Shown: positions 54,363-63,496, counted from the first letter of the stretch. The stretch is DNA of 64,000 bases from an uncultured Phocaeicola sp. (GCA_948956705.1 CARCZS010000004.1:58737-122736), one strand, 5' to 3'. The notes: generated by a model from the sequence alone, not told the origin. Numbers and translations: made by a program.

Positions 54363-55889
54363 ATGATGAAAAAAATTATATTGTCGGGCTTGTTTTTATC
54401 AGTTGTAGCCTGCGGCAAAGGGAGCATAGACAATGGAGACCTGCCTGAAATACCGTTGGGACCGGAATCACCTGACAGTCCCGGTACACTGACAGAATAT
54501 CCTGTTCCCGACCGTTCCACCATTTTAGCTTTCCCTGGAGCGGCAGGAGCCGGGCGCTATGTCAGTGGCGGAGCAGGGGGGGCTGTATATACAGTCACTT
54601 CACTTGCCGACGACGGGACGGAAGGCACCCTCCGTTGGGCTGTCGAAAAGAAAGGTACGCGTACCATTGTATTTGCGGTTAGCGGTATCATTGAATTGCA
54701 ATCACCCTTAAAAATAAAGCATGGCGATGTGACTATTGCCGGTCAGACAGCTCCCGGCGATGGAATCTGTCTCCGTAATTATACCTTTTATATAGGAGCC
54801 GACAACGTCATTGTCCGTTTTATCCGTTCCCGCATGGGAGATGTGGCAAGAACGGAAGATGATGCGATGGGCGGACATTCCGGCAATAGGAAGATTATGC
54901 TGGATCATTGTTCTTTAAGTTGGTGTACCGATGAGTGTGGCAGTTTCTATGGTGCCGGTGAGTTTACGATGCAATGGTGTATTTTAAGCGAAAGTCTCAC
55001 AAATTCCGTTCATGCCAAAGGTGCCCATGGCTATGGCGGCATTTGGGGAGGAGAGGGGGCTACGTTCCATCATAACCTGTTGGCACATCACAGCAACCGT
55101 ACTCCACGTCTTTGCGGCAGCCGTTATACAGGGCGTCCTGATGCAGAGAAGGTGGACTTGCGCAATAATGTCATTTACAATTTCGGCAATGAAGGAGCTT
55201 ATGCCGGTGAAGGCGGGTCTTATAACTTGGTGAACAACTACTATAAGCCGGGTCCTTATACGGCCACAAAATCCTCTTATGCCCGCATTTTTACGGCATA
55301 CGAAGATGATGGGAAGAATCAGAATAAGAAAGGGACACACGGAGTCTTTTATTTGAAAGGAAATTATTTCGACTCTACCTGTCCTGCACTGTCTGATAAG
55401 CAGCGGAAGCAGCTGGAAGCTGTGAACTTGGCCAATGCTGCCGGATTCGTGATTAAGGGCAATTTTGCTCCGGCTTCCGAAGTTCTCTCTTCTGCCGAAT
55501 TTCCTATTGCAGATACAAGTTTTACGGAAACCGCCCGGCAAGCGTATGAATCGGTGCTGGATTATGCCGGTGCTTCCTTGGCGCGCGATGCTGTTGACAG
55601 CCGTATTGTCAGAGAAACTCGTGAAGGGACTTTTACTTATACCGGTTCTAATGGCAGCAAGCTGGGACTGATAGACAGTCAGAAAGATGTAAAAGGCTGG
55701 CCGGAATACAAACAGACAGAAGTCTTGAAAGACAGTGACGGTGACGGAATGCCCGATGAATGGGAGGTGATACAGGGACTCAATCCGAATGATGCGTCAG
55801 ACGGTGCGAAGTATAATCTGAGTCCTGAATATACCAATCTTGAAGTTTATCTCAATAGCCTTGTTGCAGGTACATACCCTGCCAATTAG
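54363..55889 (+). CDS. pectate lyase, PL1 family, surface lipoprotein
   Basis: Cuts demethylated homogalacturonan by calcium-dependent beta-elimination. It has 508 residues: a lipoprotein signal (VVAC, Cys17), a Pro/Ser linker, then the PL1 parallel beta-helix (about 55-400) with GGAGGAVYTVTSLADDGTEGTLRWAVE, FAVSGIIEL, TIAGQTAPGDGICLRN, DHCSLSWCTDE and HHNLLAHHSNRTPRLCG. The last carries the conserved NRxPR, whose Arg matches the catalytic base region. The C-terminus has a calcium-binding DSDGDGMPDEWE loop seen in many Bacteroides PL1 enzymes. It ends the PUL. Confidence 0.95.
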   Translation: MMKKIILSGLFLSVVACGKGSIDNGDLPEIPLGPESPDSPGTLTEYPVPDRSTILAFPGAAGAGRYVSGGAGGAVYTVTSLADDGTEGTLRWAVEKKGTRTIVFAVSGIIELQSPLKIKHGDVTIAGQTAPGDGICLRNYTFYIGADNVIVRFIRSRMGDVARTEDDAMGGHSGNRKIMLDHCSLSWCTDECGSFYGAGEFTMQWCILSESLTNSVHAKGAHGYGGIWGGEGATFHHNLLAHHSNRTPRLCGSRYTGRPDAEKVDLRNNVIYNFGNEGAYAGEGGSYNLVNNYYKPGPYTATKSSYARIFTAYEDDGKNQNKKGTHGVFYLKGNYFDSTCPALSDKQRKQLEAVNLANAAGFVIKGNFAPASEVLSSAEFPIADTSFTETARQAYESVLDYAGASLARDAVDSRIVRETREGTFTYTGSNGSKLGLIDSQKDVKGWPEYKQTEVLKDSDGDGMPDEWEVIQGLNPNDASDGAKYNLSPEYTNLEVYLNSLVAGTYPAN

Positions 55890-55924
55890 GTATATTGTGT
55901 ATGCTTGATGCTGTTTCTTGAAAA

Positions 55925-56008
55925 TGTCGAAACTCCCATAAACTAAAAGTCACCCTTGCCACAGGTAGTTGTAGCAAGGGTGATGTCGATAAAAGGGGAG
56001 TTTTGACA
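55925..56008. repeat. nested long inverted repeat after the pectate lyase gene
   Basis: Outer arms TGTCGAAACTCCC (55925-55937) and GGGAGTTTTGACA (55996-56008) pair with one G-T wobble. Inner arms TCACCCTTGC (55950-55959) and GCAAGGGTGA (55974-55983) are perfect. The two flanking strands between them (ATAAACTAAAAG and TGTCGATAAAAG) are also similar. It could terminate both the pectin PUL and the convergent antitoxin gene, or be a small non-autonomous element. Confidence 0.65.
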
Positions 56009-56089
56009 CATTCATCTCCAACAGTAACCGTTGTTTGAGAAAAATTTTACTTCCCGATTCTTTTATTCCTGTTTTTTAATTTTAGAGTG

Positions 56090-57070
56090 TTATTCTGTTA
56101 AAATGTGATTTATTTGAAAAGCGTATGAGTAGTCAATTATGGAATGATTGCCTTCATTATCCAACCATGCTTTCTCTTTATGGCTTTCATTTGAAATTTT
56201 TACAGCAGAAGTATGCTTGAATTTGTTTAATACAAGTTGCATTATTTCAAGTTCTTCTTCTGTAAACAGAGAAGGATTAAAGGATGAATCCGCATAAATA
56301 ATACTCCCGATAAACCCATTACTTGTCTCTACCACATCTTTATGTAGTCCTGACAGACTTTCATAAATGGTTCCATAATTGATCGGAACAGGACCATAGG
56401 TGATTGCCCGATAACGTAAGCCGCTTATGCCCTGTGCATATAACTTATAGTGTGAAAAATCAGCGTAAAAGAGTAATTTATTAAGCTTCGTCTCAAAAAC
56501 ACCTTGCAACTGTTCGGCAAAGAACAGAATGAAGTGGCGCAATTTTTCTATGTCAAGTGATACATAACCGTTGAAATGTGATTTTGTTTTTGGGTGATTG
56601 CGGAAAATAAGTTCTTCCAGCCTGTCTTTTTTAGCTTCTTCTATCTGTATTTCTTCCACACGTTTTATCAACTTGGCTTTTTCTTTTTCTGAAAGAGCAT
56701 CGCCGGCTTCATCTATTAAGCGTTTGAATGTATTTATATCACTTGCTCCTGAAATCATTTTGGCATTTGAAAGACTGGGCATCTCGCCATCTTCATATAA
56801 ACGATATTGGTTATCACCAAAGCCCAACAGACGAGCCATCTTTATTGCCGATAGGCCGTATCTTTTGCGGATAGCGGTAATTTCGTCGGGAAAAGGAATC
56901 ATATATTTTTCCCGATAAGCATTTTGCAATAAATGATAGGTTATCTCATCAGTCTCTGTTGTAGTATATTCTTCTCCTTTCTCATCTTTATAATAGAGAT
57001 AAGGAACCGTCAATTCATTCTTTCGATAAGTAACTTTTGACATTTCACAATATAGAAATTGTTCTTTCAT
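56090..57070 (-). CDS. antitoxin with helix-turn-helix and SocA/Panacea (DUF4065) domain
   Basis: Predicted antitoxin of a type II system. It has 326 residues: an N-terminal part (1-60) without the zinc cysteines of true MqsA, a helix-turn-helix at about 63-110 (ITAIRKRYGLSAIKMARLLGFGDNQYRLYEDGEMPSLSNA, the MqsA/YgiT-type pattern), a charged linker, and a SocA-like domain at about 172-300 (YVSLDIEKLRHFILFFAEQ, TKLNKLLFYADFSHYKLYAQGISGLRYRAITYGPVPINYGTIYESL). Panacea/SocA domains are known to neutralise many toxin types. The start overlaps the toxin gene by 4 bases. It probably represses its own operon. Confidence 0.85.
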   Translation of the reverse strand: MKEQFLYCEMSKVTYRKNELTVPYLYYKDEKGEEYTTTETDEITYHLLQNAYREKYMIPFPDEITAIRKRYGLSAIKMARLLGFGDNQYRLYEDGEMPSLSNAKMISGASDINTFKRLIDEAGDALSEKEKAKLIKRVEEIQIEEAKKDRLEELIFRNHPKTKSHFNGYVSLDIEKLRHFILFFAEQLQGVFETKLNKLLFYADFSHYKLYAQGISGLRYRAITYGPVPINYGTIYESLSGLHKDVVETSNGFIGSIIYADSSFNPSLFTEEELEIMQLVLNKFKHTSAVKISNESHKEKAWLDNEGNHSIIDYSYAFQINHILTE

Positions 57071-57453
57071 TGTTTTTTCCTTTCCTTCTTCTTGGGTTTA
57101 TCTGTTTTTAAAGGATACTCTATTGGTTTTTCGGCTGGATGGAATGAGATGCATACCGGGCTGGTATCTGTCTTGCCTTCAGCTATTTTTATATAAGCTT
57201 CTTTAGCCTTTATCTTTTTCCCGAATTCCCACAGTTCTCCGTCATCATTTAAAAGGTTTTCATGCGGCCCCCGATAATAATTTTCAGGTTCTAGCCCCAT
57301 GATGATTTTTTCTCTTTGTTTTGCGTCTATGCCTAATTCATCTAACGCTATGAAATTCTTGTTTCTATCTATTCTAAACCGAATACCAAATGTCTTTGCT
57401 TTGGTTTTAAAGTGTTTCAAGAATATTTTTACTGTTTCATATAAATGCTCCAT
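57067..57453 (-). CDS. MqsR-like toxin of the toxin-antitoxin pair
   Basis: 128 residues. The order of conserved features fits the MqsR/RelE-fold mRNA interferases: a helix with LGIDAKQREKIIMGLEPENYYRGP, then WEFGKKIKAKEAYIKI, then a final strand VCISFHPAEKP. The basic tail (TDKPKKKERKKQ) is longer than in E. coli MqsR. Activity is inferred from this resemblance and from pairing with the antitoxin. It is the first gene of the pair, the order seen in mqsRA. Confidence 0.7.
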   Translation of the reverse strand: MEHLYETVKIFLKHFKTKAKTFGIRFRIDRNKNFIALDELGIDAKQREKIIMGLEPENYYRGPHENLLNDDGELWEFGKKIKAKEAYIKIAEGKTDTSPVCISFHPAEKPIEYPLKTDKPKKKERKKQ

Positions 57454-57471
57454 CTATTTGTTTTGTTTTTG

Positions 57472-57479
57472 CAAAGATA
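57472..57479 (-). promoter_or_regulatory. -7 box for the toxin-antitoxin operon
   Basis: Minus strand TATCTTTG, exact consensus, 18 bases before the toxin ATG, so the leader is very short. Confidence 0.6.
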
Positions 57480-57512
57480 GAATTTATTATATAAATACGC
57501 ATTAATTCAACG

Positions 57513-57596
57513 AAAAAGTTGATAATGAGCAACTCTTTTACGTTTTACCTCCTGGAATCCTTTATTTTTATAAAAGTCGGTGGAGTTTTTGAAAAA
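57513..57596. repeat. partial copy of the repeats found after surface locus 1
   Basis: AAAAAGTTGATAA (57513-57525) followed by GAGCAACTCTTTTACGTTTTACC-like sequence parallels the left half of the element at 15896. It is followed by one GGTGGAGTTTTTGAAAAA unit (57579-57596) like those at 16197. The gap 57454-57867 has no gene; the rest of it holds a TCAATCG/CGATTGA pair (57707-57713 and 57723-57729) and the palindromic site below. A weak -7-like TACCTTTA is at 57661. Confidence 0.5.
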
Positions 57597-57769
57597 CACT
57601 TAAGTATCCTTTTGAAGTAATCCATTCTTTTCTAAACATTTCTAAGCTCCTCATTTATAATACCTTTACAACTTTTAATGCTTGCTTTTCAGGAGAAAAG
57701 GAAATGTCAATCGATACTTAACCGATTGATAATGTAGTGAATAAGATTTTCGGGGAAAGAAGAAAAAAA

Positions 57770-57796
57770 GTGTATCTCTTACTAAGAGATGCACCG
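57770..57796. repeat. palindromic site C upstream of surface locus 2
   Basis: Arms GTGTATCTCTTA and TAAGAGATGCAC around a central C, followed by CCGA; one base differs from a perfect palindrome. It is the third copy of the site flanking the locus 1 promoter and lies 74-98 bases before the regulator start, as site B does in locus 1. No second copy is found within the 300 bases upstream. Confidence 0.75.
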
Positions 57797-57801
57797 AATG
57801 C

Positions 57802-57819
57802 AACCCTTTTTTAAGGGTT
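57802..57819 (+). promoter_or_regulatory. leader hairpin of surface locus 2
   Basis: AACCCTT (57802-57808) and AAGGGTT (57813-57819) with a TTTT loop lie between site C and the regulator start. Role unknown. Confidence 0.4.
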
Positions 57820-57867
57820 TGAAAAATGTGTATTTATCTGAAATAGAGATGATAAAAAGAGAGTACA

Positions 57868-58365
57868 ATGGACTACCTGTTTCTACACCGCGACAAGCGC
57901 ACCTTTACTTCCGAAAGGCAGAAGAATCTGCTCTTCCGGGCTGCCCATCTTTACTGGAAGCAGAAGTTTGCAGGCCGTAACGTGGAGCAGACAAGGAAAG
58001 TCGATTGTGAGCTATATAAATATGTATTGTACTATTTGGAAGTGCGCCAGGTGTTCCTTGACCCGAAGCTCTCACTGAATAAACTGAGCGATATGATTGA
58101 AACGAACCAGACTTATCTGTCGAACGTGGTGAACCGCTACTTCGGCTGTCACCTGAAAGATTTGGTGAACGGTTATCGGGTGGAATATGCCAAGGAACTG
58201 CTCCGTTCAGGCAAGTGTCCGTTGGAGGAGCTGCCTCAACGATGCGGATTCCTGTCACGAAGTACGTTTTACACTTCCTTTAAAAAGGTAGCGGGTGTCT
58301 CTCCAAAAAGATATATGAAACAAGAACAGAGGGCTGTGCCCTCGGAACCTATAGAATATGTATAA
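57868..58365 (+). CDS. small AraC-type DNA-binding regulator of surface locus 2
   Basis: 165 residues, paralogue of the regulator at 12594. The C-terminal AraC-type domain has LSLNKLSDMIETNQTYLSNVVNRYFGCHLKDLVNGYRVEYAKELLRSGKCPLEELPQRCGFLSRSTFYTSFKKVAGVSPKRYM, and the N-terminus MDYLFLHRDKRTFTSERQKNLLFRAAHLYW matches the paralogue closely. It has no ligand domain and no membrane segment. Its stop (TAA) lies inside the 132-bp shared block but in a different frame from the paralogue's stop (TAG). It is 44 bases upstream of the second surface-protein gene. Confidence 0.85.
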   Translation: MDYLFLHRDKRTFTSERQKNLLFRAAHLYWKQKFAGRNVEQTRKVDCELYKYVLYYLEVRQVFLDPKLSLNKLSDMIETNQTYLSNVVNRYFGCHLKDLVNGYRVEYAKELLRSGKCPLEELPQRCGFLSRSTFYTSFKKVAGVSPKRYMKQEQRAVPSEPIEYV

Positions 58366-58486
58366 CCAATTTTAGTTTTTTAAATTTATAAATTTAAAGT
58401 TTTTCTATTATGAACAAAAAGTTTTTAAGTGCAATCCTGTTCGGAGCCTTAATGGTTTCGTCAACAGGAACATTTGTGTCTTGTAA
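58355..58486 (+). repeat. 132-bp identical block, copy 2
   Basis: All 132 bases match 13080-13211. The block covers the end of the regulator, the leader and the signal-peptide region. Both copies have the same orientation, 45,275 bases apart. Confidence 0.97.
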
Positions 58487-61400
58487 AGACTATGATGATG
58501 ACATCAAGGACTTACAGGAACAAATTAATTCTAACAAGGATGCGATTGCAGCTTTGCAGAAACTGGTGGGAGAAGGAAAATGGGTGACCAATATCTCTTC
58601 TATTGAAAACGGTTTCTCTGTAACCATGAGCGACGGTACTACCACCTCTATTACAGGCATCAAGGGTGCAGACGGAAAGAACGGTACTGAATGGACTATC
58701 GGCGAAGATGGTTTCTGGTATAAGGACGGTGAAAAGACCGCTTCTCAAGCTGTAGGTGAAGACGGAAAAGCAGGCGTTACAGCTCCTTCCCCAAAAATCG
58801 ATGCCAACGGCATGTGGGTAGTTTACGAATGGGATGCCGCTAAGGGCGAATTTGTAGAAAAGACTACTGAAATCCCGGCTCAGGGAACCAGTGCATATGT
58901 AGTGGTAAAAGATGGTGTCTATGTGCTCCATATCGCTGACGAAACTGGTAAGTTCCAGGATATTACATTGCCTGCTACTTCTGATGCATTTGTAGTGGAA
59001 GCTGCGGCTGCCAAGGTGAATGTGAAATTTGAAACAGCGAAGTGGACTGAATGGAATGCTACAAAAGATGAGTCTAAAGCATTGCTGAAGGCTTTTCCGG
59101 GAATTGCTGACATTAAGAAGAATGAAACTGTAAAACAAGGTGGTAATCTGCCTTTGATTGTTACTCCTGCCACAGTTGAACTGACTGACAATTTCTCATA
59201 CAGTTTGTTGGATGTGAAGGGTAAAGTAGCCGATATTATTGTTTCTACTCCTTCTAAGGGTTTGCCCGAAGGTACTACTTTTGTGGACGGAGCAATGCAA
59301 ACAAGAGTAGCCGGTGCTAACGATTGTCTTTGGACTTTGAAGGTAGAACCTGCCTTTGATGCTGTTAAAAAGACTTATGCAGAAGTTGAAGATGCTTCTT
59401 TGCTGGTGGAAAATGCAAAAGGAACAGTAGTAAGAACTGCATTTGCTTATCAAGTGTATTCTGATGATATTAACAGCGATGTAACTATTACTCCTGCCAG
59501 CCCTGCATCAGCAAAATATGCAGAAACAATTGATGTGTTTGAAAAACCATCGGATACAGAAGAGGCTATGTTCACTTTGGCTAACCAGTATGACGGTTAC
59601 TTTATTCTTGAAGCAACCAACGCTGTTCAGGTTGAGAAATACGGATTGTCTATTGAAGGCAGCAAGCTGACTATTGCTAAGATGCCGAGCAGTGACCTTT
59701 CTATTTCTGTAACATTGAAATTGACAGCTCTTGGTTTGAATGGTTCTGCTGTTTCTAAAGAAGCAACATTTACTATTTCTCAAGGTGTGGAAGCAACAGG
59801 CGAATTGGCTGACAAGTCAGTCACTTTGGCTGCCAAACCTGAAGATGCTGCATTGAGATGGAACATTGCAGATCTTGGTCTGAGTGCTGTTCAGTTGGAT
59901 AATTTCTTGAACGGTGATGGTGCTAATGTGAAGTTGACTGCCACTCGTTATGATGCTGACACAGAAACTAAAAAAGTAGCTTATAACGCTGCCGTAACAT
60001 TCTACAATGCTAAGGGTAAGGAGACTACTTACACTAGTGCTGACTCTAAATGGAATAATGGCGATGCAGTGACATTCGGATTTGATTTGGATGCTACAGC
60101 TGAAAGTGCGGCACTTATTGGTTATACAGTAGAAAAGTTCTTGCCGAAAGAATATGTATTGACATTGACTTCTACAAATGGTAATACTGTTATCTTCTCT
60201 GCAGAAGCTACATTGACTGTTTCTAATCCGACTACTGCTATTAAATTGAATCCTGCTTTCGTAGAAAATGGAATTCTGCAAATTACCGGTGGTAAGTCAA
60301 TTGCTACTGATGATGAAGTGAATTATACATTAACCGAAGGTATCATTATCGATAAGACTTATATTACAGGTGATATTAGTTCGGTGACATTTAAAGATTT
60401 GGATAATGCTAATTATGTAGAAGAAGGTGGTAGTGATAACACTCATTTTGCATTCCCGAACTGGATTGAAACTTCTCCGAAATTGAAAGCTAATAAGTGG
60501 GATGATGATGAGGAAGTAACGGATGCCGAGCAGCAAATGTACAAAGTACGTAAGGTTCGTGCTACTTATCCATTGTTTGGTAATACCGATAATACCGTAG
60601 ACTTTGATTTCGAAGTTATCGTTAAATCAGAAGTTTATAGCGAAGATGCTTCTAAGGCAATTGTTATGAATGAAGATAAATTGTCTGCTGTATATGGCGG
60701 TAAAGACAAGACTAATCAGATTGACATAACTAAAGCTATAAAGAGCAATGTATTTGTAGCGGGTTCTGATAAGGGTAAGACTTATAACTTGTTTGCTGTC
60801 AAAGGTGGCGACATTAAGGTTAATGGTTATCAATATGGTACTATTCCTTCAGTAGCCAGTGCAGATGGTAAACTTAAGTTTGCTGTTGATGCGAATGATA
60901 TGATGATTGAAATTGCAGTTGCAGATATGAAAGCCTTCGGATTCAAGTCTGACGCAATCTTGAAAGCACAGCAAGGAACAGCTAAATATTATTTGTTGGC
61001 TGCAAATACAGCAGCCGACGGTGATGCAGATTCTAAAGAATATGTAGGTGTTAAAACTCTTGCTGAGATTTGGACTGATAACGATGATGTTTTGAACAAA
61101 TATTATGTAAAAGCAGCTGACCATGACGATTATTATGTTCGTAAATATGAAGATAATGCACCTGTAAAAGTTGCGGATGATGATAAGGCTATTTATGACT
61201 TATTTACAACTTATGCAGGCAAGGTTAATTTTGCAGTAGTGAAAGACATAAAAGTTGGAGAAACAGCAGCTACAGAAGCCAATGCTAAGATTAAAGCAGT
61301 TTATTTGAAGGTGGTTGATCCTGAATATGCAAAAGTTCTGATTAAGGATGTAGAAAACTTTGATGGAACTCAAAATGTTAATGAGTTTGTAGGCAGTACA

Positions 61401-61532
61401 ATTATTACAGCTGTTGATGAATTGTCAGAAGGCGTAACGGAATCTGCACCTGTTGAAATGCAACTTATTGTAGTAGATGCTTGGAATAAGACTATGACTG
61501 TTCCATTTACTATCACTTTGAAGACTAAGTAA
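58410..61532 (+). CDS. large S-layer-like surface lipoprotein, locus 2
   Basis: 1040 residues. The signal peptide and lipobox (to Cys25) are identical to surface protein 1, as is the KDYDDDI start of the mature part, but most of the remaining sequence differs. After a helical segment (KDLQEQINSNKDAIAALQKLV) comes a Gly-rich stretch (GIKGADGKNGTEWTIGEDGFWYKDGEKT) like that in many Bacteroides surface proteins, then long Ala/Thr/Val/Asp-rich beta domains with no cysteine. No enzymatic motif is visible. Codon use is again strongly biased. The likely role is an alternative surface layer or coat protein. Protein family naming is from memory and moderate in certainty. Confidence 0.75.
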   Translation: MNKKFLSAILFGALMVSSTGTFVSCKDYDDDIKDLQEQINSNKDAIAALQKLVGEGKWVTNISSIENGFSVTMSDGTTTSITGIKGADGKNGTEWTIGEDGFWYKDGEKTASQAVGEDGKAGVTAPSPKIDANGMWVVYEWDAAKGEFVEKTTEIPAQGTSAYVVVKDGVYVLHIADETGKFQDITLPATSDAFVVEAAAAKVNVKFETAKWTEWNATKDESKALLKAFPGIADIKKNETVKQGGNLPLIVTPATVELTDNFSYSLLDVKGKVADIIVSTPSKGLPEGTTFVDGAMQTRVAGANDCLWTLKVEPAFDAVKKTYAEVEDASLLVENAKGTVVRTAFAYQVYSDDINSDVTITPASPASAKYAETIDVFEKPSDTEEAMFTLANQYDGYFILEATNAVQVEKYGLSIEGSKLTIAKMPSSDLSISVTLKLTALGLNGSAVSKEATFTISQGVEATGELADKSVTLAAKPEDAALRWNIADLGLSAVQLDNFLNGDGANVKLTATRYDADTETKKVAYNAAVTFYNAKGKETTYTSADSKWNNGDAVTFGFDLDATAESAALIGYTVEKFLPKEYVLTLTSTNGNTVIFSAEATLTVSNPTTAIKLNPAFVENGILQITGGKSIATDDEVNYTLTEGIIIDKTYITGDISSVTFKDLDNANYVEEGGSDNTHFAFPNWIETSPKLKANKWDDDEEVTDAEQQMYKVRKVRATYPLFGNTDNTVDFDFEVIVKSEVYSEDASKAIVMNEDKLSAVYGGKDKTNQIDITKAIKSNVFVAGSDKGKTYNLFAVKGGDIKVNGYQYGTIPSVASADGKLKFAVDANDMMIEIAVADMKAFGFKSDAILKAQQGTAKYYLLAANTAADGDADSKEYVGVKTLAEIWTDNDDVLNKYYVKAADHDDYYVRKYEDNAPVKVADDDKAIYDLFTTYAGKVNFAVVKDIKVGETAATEANAKIKAVYLKVVDPEYAKVLIKDVENFDGTQNVNEFVGSTIITAVDELSEGVTESAPVEMQLIVVDAWNKTMTVPFTITLKTK

Positions 61533-61618
61533 TTATTACAACCTGAACAATTTCAAGCCAGCCTTCTCTTTAGTGGGAGGCGGCTTCAAATTCTCAGTTG
61601 AGAATTATATCCCATTCA

Positions 61619-61671
61619 ATCGGGAAGTGAATATCTCCGGTAACGGATTCTATTCACTTCCCGATTTTTTT
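61619..61671 (+). terminator. strong terminator after surface protein 2
   Basis: Perfect 15-bp arms ATCGGGAAGTGAATA (61619-61633) and TATTCACTTCCCGAT (61651-61665) followed by seven Ts. A weaker, imperfect hairpin (about 61550-61600) precedes it. Confidence 0.9.
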
Positions 61672-61978
61672 ATTGAACTTGATTGAAACGATTTTCTTGG
61701 TTCATGCACAAAAATCCTTGAGCGTAAGCGCACTCAATGGGCATCCTGTCACAATCCGGATGGAAAGGAAAGGCGGATATCTGGCATTCCATTAGCTAAC
61801 ACATAGAACTTAAGGGAAATCAAATTAGGTAAAAAGAGACTGTAATACAGATATACAAGCACTTTTTAAAATTGGTGGTCTCTTTTGCTGTCGTTAAATA
61901 TCGCTTAATTTAATTCGTCCCAATTTTAATGAGATACTAATGAGAAATGGTAGAAAACAATTTTTTAGGAAACTTCTT
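61672..61978. other. non-coding gap with the tlpA-like gene terminator
   Basis: No gene seen. AAAAGAGAC (61832-61840) and GTCTCTTTT (61878-61886) form a 9-bp stem which on the minus strand is followed by a T-run (TCTCTTTTTA), so it is a probable terminator for the thioredoxin-fold gene that ends at 61979. The sequence at 61700-61830 shows nothing I recognise. Confidence 0.5.
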
Positions 61979-63496
61979 TTATTTAGAAACCTTTATTCCA
62001 TTTATCTGCCAATCTTTTTTAGCCGTTCCTTCTGTGAAATTAACTACTTTCGTTTCCAAAGGTAATGCTTCAAATATTAGGCTGACTTCTGCTTGTCCGC
62101 TTTCCGGTAAAAAGAAATGCTCGCCAGGAGTGATTCCTATAGCTCCTTTTAGAGTATATGATACCCCCTTTTCATCAACTAATTTAGCATTTGGACTTAC
62201 TTGTATCCAATATTTAGGAGTATAATAAGCATTAAAGTGGACAATGGTAGCTGTATCAGTCAATTCTACCTGTTTTATCTCTAGAATATCAGTATTGGTT
62301 GAAGTTATAGACGGGTAATTTACGATTCTTGTGTTGCCACGTTGCATAATACTCATTTCGTGTTTGGGAGTATCCAAATATCTACGCATTTTAAATTTCA
62401 AACTGCCTTTGCCATATCCTGTCCACATTTGCATAATTTGCCCATTCGGAGAAATAAGCACATAATTAGGAATACCACGAACACCGTATTTAGCATATAA
62501 TCCGGCTGTTTGTTTCAGATCACTTAAATTTGGCCAAGTCATTTCATGTTGTGTCGAAGCCTCCTTCCATCGGCTCTTGGTGTCAGAGCTAATACTAATA
62601 ACAGTCAGTCGGTTTTTATATTGTTCTTGAATCTCTTTCATTTCTGGCAGTGCCATGATACAAGGGCCACAACCGCTACTCCAAAAATCAAGCAGCATAT
62701 ATTTTCCTTTAAAATCTTCCAAATGATAAATTTTCCCATTTAAATCGAATAGATCGGCATCTGCCATATCATCTCCTTCTTTAACTACTGTAGGAGGAAA
62801 GAGGTTTACAGTTATTGCCTGTCCTATCGTAGTGGCTTTTTGTTCTTCATTTAGTCTGTTATATAAAGCTAATGTTTCTTCTTTATAAGAGAATTTTGGA
62901 TTATACTTAACAGACATACTTAATTTATTTAGCTTCTCCATCCATACACTAGAAATAGGAAGTTTTTGCATCAACTTTAATTCTCTATTGCTGATTATTG
63001 CCGATATGCTATCTTGTTTAGCTTCTAGTATTTTGCATTCGGTTTCTGAAGTACAGCTTTTTTCTTTAATTACCAACCGCTGGTACTCATCCCATAAATC
63101 GCGTGAATCCATAGTAAAATTATTGTATTCTTGCTGTTCTTTAACAGGACTATTAACCTCCCAAGTATAAATTAAAGTATTTGTACCTGTCACTTTTATT
63201 TTAGCATTTGGAGTTGCATAAATTTTCAGTGACATAGGAGGAAAACCTTCTTGACGAGTACACATAAGAGATAATATATCCAGACCACTTTCTCCTGCTT
63301 TCCGTTTGAAATAGAAAGTTCCGTTATGTATGCTATCCATAGCAACTGTACTTCCTACGTTCCCGTCAAGTAAAAATAGAGAAACAAGAGTTCCTTCTTT
63401 TACACCTTCCACTTTACCTTCAATCGTATATTCTTCTTGTGCTTGTGCAACAAGAGAGGCAAATAAAAGAAGGCTGCTAAATAGTAATTTTCTCAT
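61979..63496 (-). CDS. TlpA-like thiol-disulfide protein with DUF4369-type N-terminus
   Basis: 505 residues: a signal peptide (about 1-19, LVAQAQ), a beta-sandwich N-terminal domain of the DUF4369 type (about 22-120, YTIEGKVEGVKEGTLVSLFLLDG), a helical linker, then a thioredoxin/AhpC-TSA domain (about 245-385). The active site is WSSGCGPC, with Cys276 and Cys279, and the cis-Pro loop is in YGVRGIPNYVLI. About 115 C-terminal residues after it form another beta domain (about 390-505). Predicted periplasmic disulfide reductase or isomerase for envelope proteins, a very common type in Bacteroides. It appears to be a single gene. Confidence 0.9.
   Translation of the reverse strand: MRKLLFSSLLLFASLVAQAQEEYTIEGKVEGVKEGTLVSLFLLDGNVGSTVAMDSIHNGTFYFKRKAGESGLDILSLMCTRQEGFPPMSLKIYATPNAKIKVTGTNTLIYTWEVNSPVKEQQEYNNFTMDSRDLWDEYQRLVIKEKSCTSETECKILEAKQDSISAIISNRELKLMQKLPISSVWMEKLNKLSMSVKYNPKFSYKEETLALYNRLNEEQKATTIGQAITVNLFPPTVVKEGDDMADADLFDLNGKIYHLEDFKGKYMLLDFWSSGCGPCIMALPEMKEIQEQYKNRLTVISISSDTKSRWKEASTQHEMTWPNLSDLKQTAGLYAKYGVRGIPNYVLISPNGQIMQMWTGYGKGSLKFKMRRYLDTPKHEMSIMQRGNTRIVNYPSITSTNTDILEIKQVELTDTATIVHFNAYYTPKYWIQVSPNAKLVDEKGVSYTLKGAIGITPGEHFFLPESGQAEVSLIFEALPLETKVVNFTEGTAKKDWQINGIKVSK

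Noticed and set aside
61832..61886. AAAAGAGAC/GTCTCTTTT as ends of an insertion-sequence remnant
   Set aside because: No transposase fragment between or around them, and the minus-strand T-run fits a terminator for the adjacent gene.
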